Below, in pieces: positions 63,301 to 64,000 of a stretch of 64,000 nucleotides of DNA (position 1 is its first letter; each line of letters starts with the position of its first letter). The DNA is from Pithys albifrons albifrons (taxonomy: Eukaryota; Chordata; Aves; Passeriformes; Thamnophilidae). The stretch is taken from the NCBI RefSeq assembly GCF_047495875.1, contig NC_092461.1, positions 92,448,431 through 92,512,430 on the forward strand, in the 5' to 3' direction. A program made the position numbers and the translations under genes. The notes below the pieces were generated by a model. It ran no database searches. It saw only the letters and a list, made by a program, of their open reading frames with translations, and was not told the origin of the DNA.

Positions 63301-64000
63301 AAAAAAGAAATGAGTATAAACAATGTGAATCTAGTGTAATCCGAAAAATGCTTCTTTTATTTGATGTGTCCAGCACATTTAGTCACAATTCAATTTTTGC
63401 ATCTTAAGCTGTATTCTGAACTCTCTAACAAAGCCAAATGTTTAAATTGGCAGTACAAAAATACAAGTTTTTACACTGAGGAGAAAAAAAAATATATACC
63501 TCTTACGTAATTCTATCTTTTGTTGCACACAGTCACAATTTTACTAGGAATAAAGCACTTGATACATTTAGTCCATAAAATAAAGACACTTTAACCAACC
63601 TCAACATTAAGACAAGTATCATGAATTACGAGAAAATAAAGTCTTATGAAATAGTGAAAATTCACTGCATTCAGAGGCAAAAGATTTGTGGATGCTGCTC
63701 TTATACTCTCTTAGCAAACAAGTATTTTAGTTTCATTTATTTACTGGGTCACCACTTGTTTTTTTCTAGGAGAGAAAAAACCTGTTCAAAGTGGCAATGT
63801 TAACTTTAGGGTATTTTCCAGTAGCAAAAAGGTGGGGGTATTTGGGTGAGATTCTCCTCCCAACTCTTTTAATAACAAAAGTCACTCTGAAGTCCAACAA
63901 GACAAAACAAGCAAACAAAAATAGATTAGCCCACAATACAGAGGAAAACTTTGTAGAAGATGAGTAGATACAGGAGACCAAATTATTCCTTAGGAGATAA
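60305..64000. other. Likely CTNNAL1 intron running to the window end
   Basis: The next upstream exon (encoding the segment before GEKRVYLSL) was looked for on the minus strand and not recognised. A short minus-strand frame near 61,905-61,970 (EQLNEYERLNLAEPTNGDYL) is protein-like but lacks an acceptor and does not match alpha-catulin. No RNA gene or nameable repeat was seen. Confidence 0.45.

Noticed and set aside
42909..64000. RPRD1A or C18orf21, expected beside SLC39A6 by human order
   Set aside because: The exons on the right match ABITRAM and CTNNAL1 instead; no RPRD1A-like or C18orf21-like peptide was found.
1..64000. CRISPR arrays, operons or prokaryotic defence systems
   Set aside because: The window is vertebrate DNA with introns and LINEs; no regularly spaced repeats of that type exist.

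Overview
The window is nuclear DNA from a bird, most likely a songbird. CR1 retrotransposon pieces lie on both strands, with their typical 3' tail ending in short ATTCTGTG-like repeats. There are several avian-type retroviral LTRs, and one SINE made of a tRNA-Ile head joined to a CR1 tail, a structure known from zebra finch (TguSINE1). Genes are split by long AT-rich introns, and two CpG islands mark promoters.

Layout. Bases 1-24,500 are mostly repeat-bearing, gene-poor DNA: an ERVL-like LTR interrupted by a CR1-type tail (about 6,966-8,095), a solo LTR with matching flanks (15,572-16,193) and a solo ERVL-like LTR with a 5-bp target duplication (20,751-21,321). Within it, three short exon-like stretches on the + strand (1,656, 3,499 and 11,467) have compatible splice phases, a hydrophobic segment and a terminal poly(A) signal. 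They may be a small unrecognised membrane-protein gene. A CpG island at about 24,750-25,180 is the promoter of SLC39A6 (ZIP6, a LIV-1-type zinc importer). Its nine coding exons run from 26,286 to 42,908 on the + strand and can be read completely (733 residues). Its introns hold CR1 copies and an antisense solo LTR (31,733-32,446). A second CpG island (about 47,310-48,060) opens ABITRAM (FAM206A/Simiate), with six coding exons at 47,412-51,137 on the + strand (180 residues). Its first exon has been tandemly copied about five times, and its second intron uses a GC donor. Facing it on the - strand, from 60,304 down to 52,338, are the last eight recognised coding exons of CTNNAL1 (alpha-catulin); the rest of that gene lies further right, mostly or wholly beyond the window.

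Genomic context. Convergent ABITRAM and CTNNAL1 are also neighbours in human 9q31.3, but human SLC39A6 lies on 18q12.2 beside ELP2. The bird Z chromosome carries blocks related to human 9 and 18, so the junction here fits Z linkage (or a W copy); that is inference. The three recognised genes do not form a pathway: zinc uptake at the cell surface, a nuclear/actin-associated modulator, and an alpha-catenin-like scaffold for Rho signalling.
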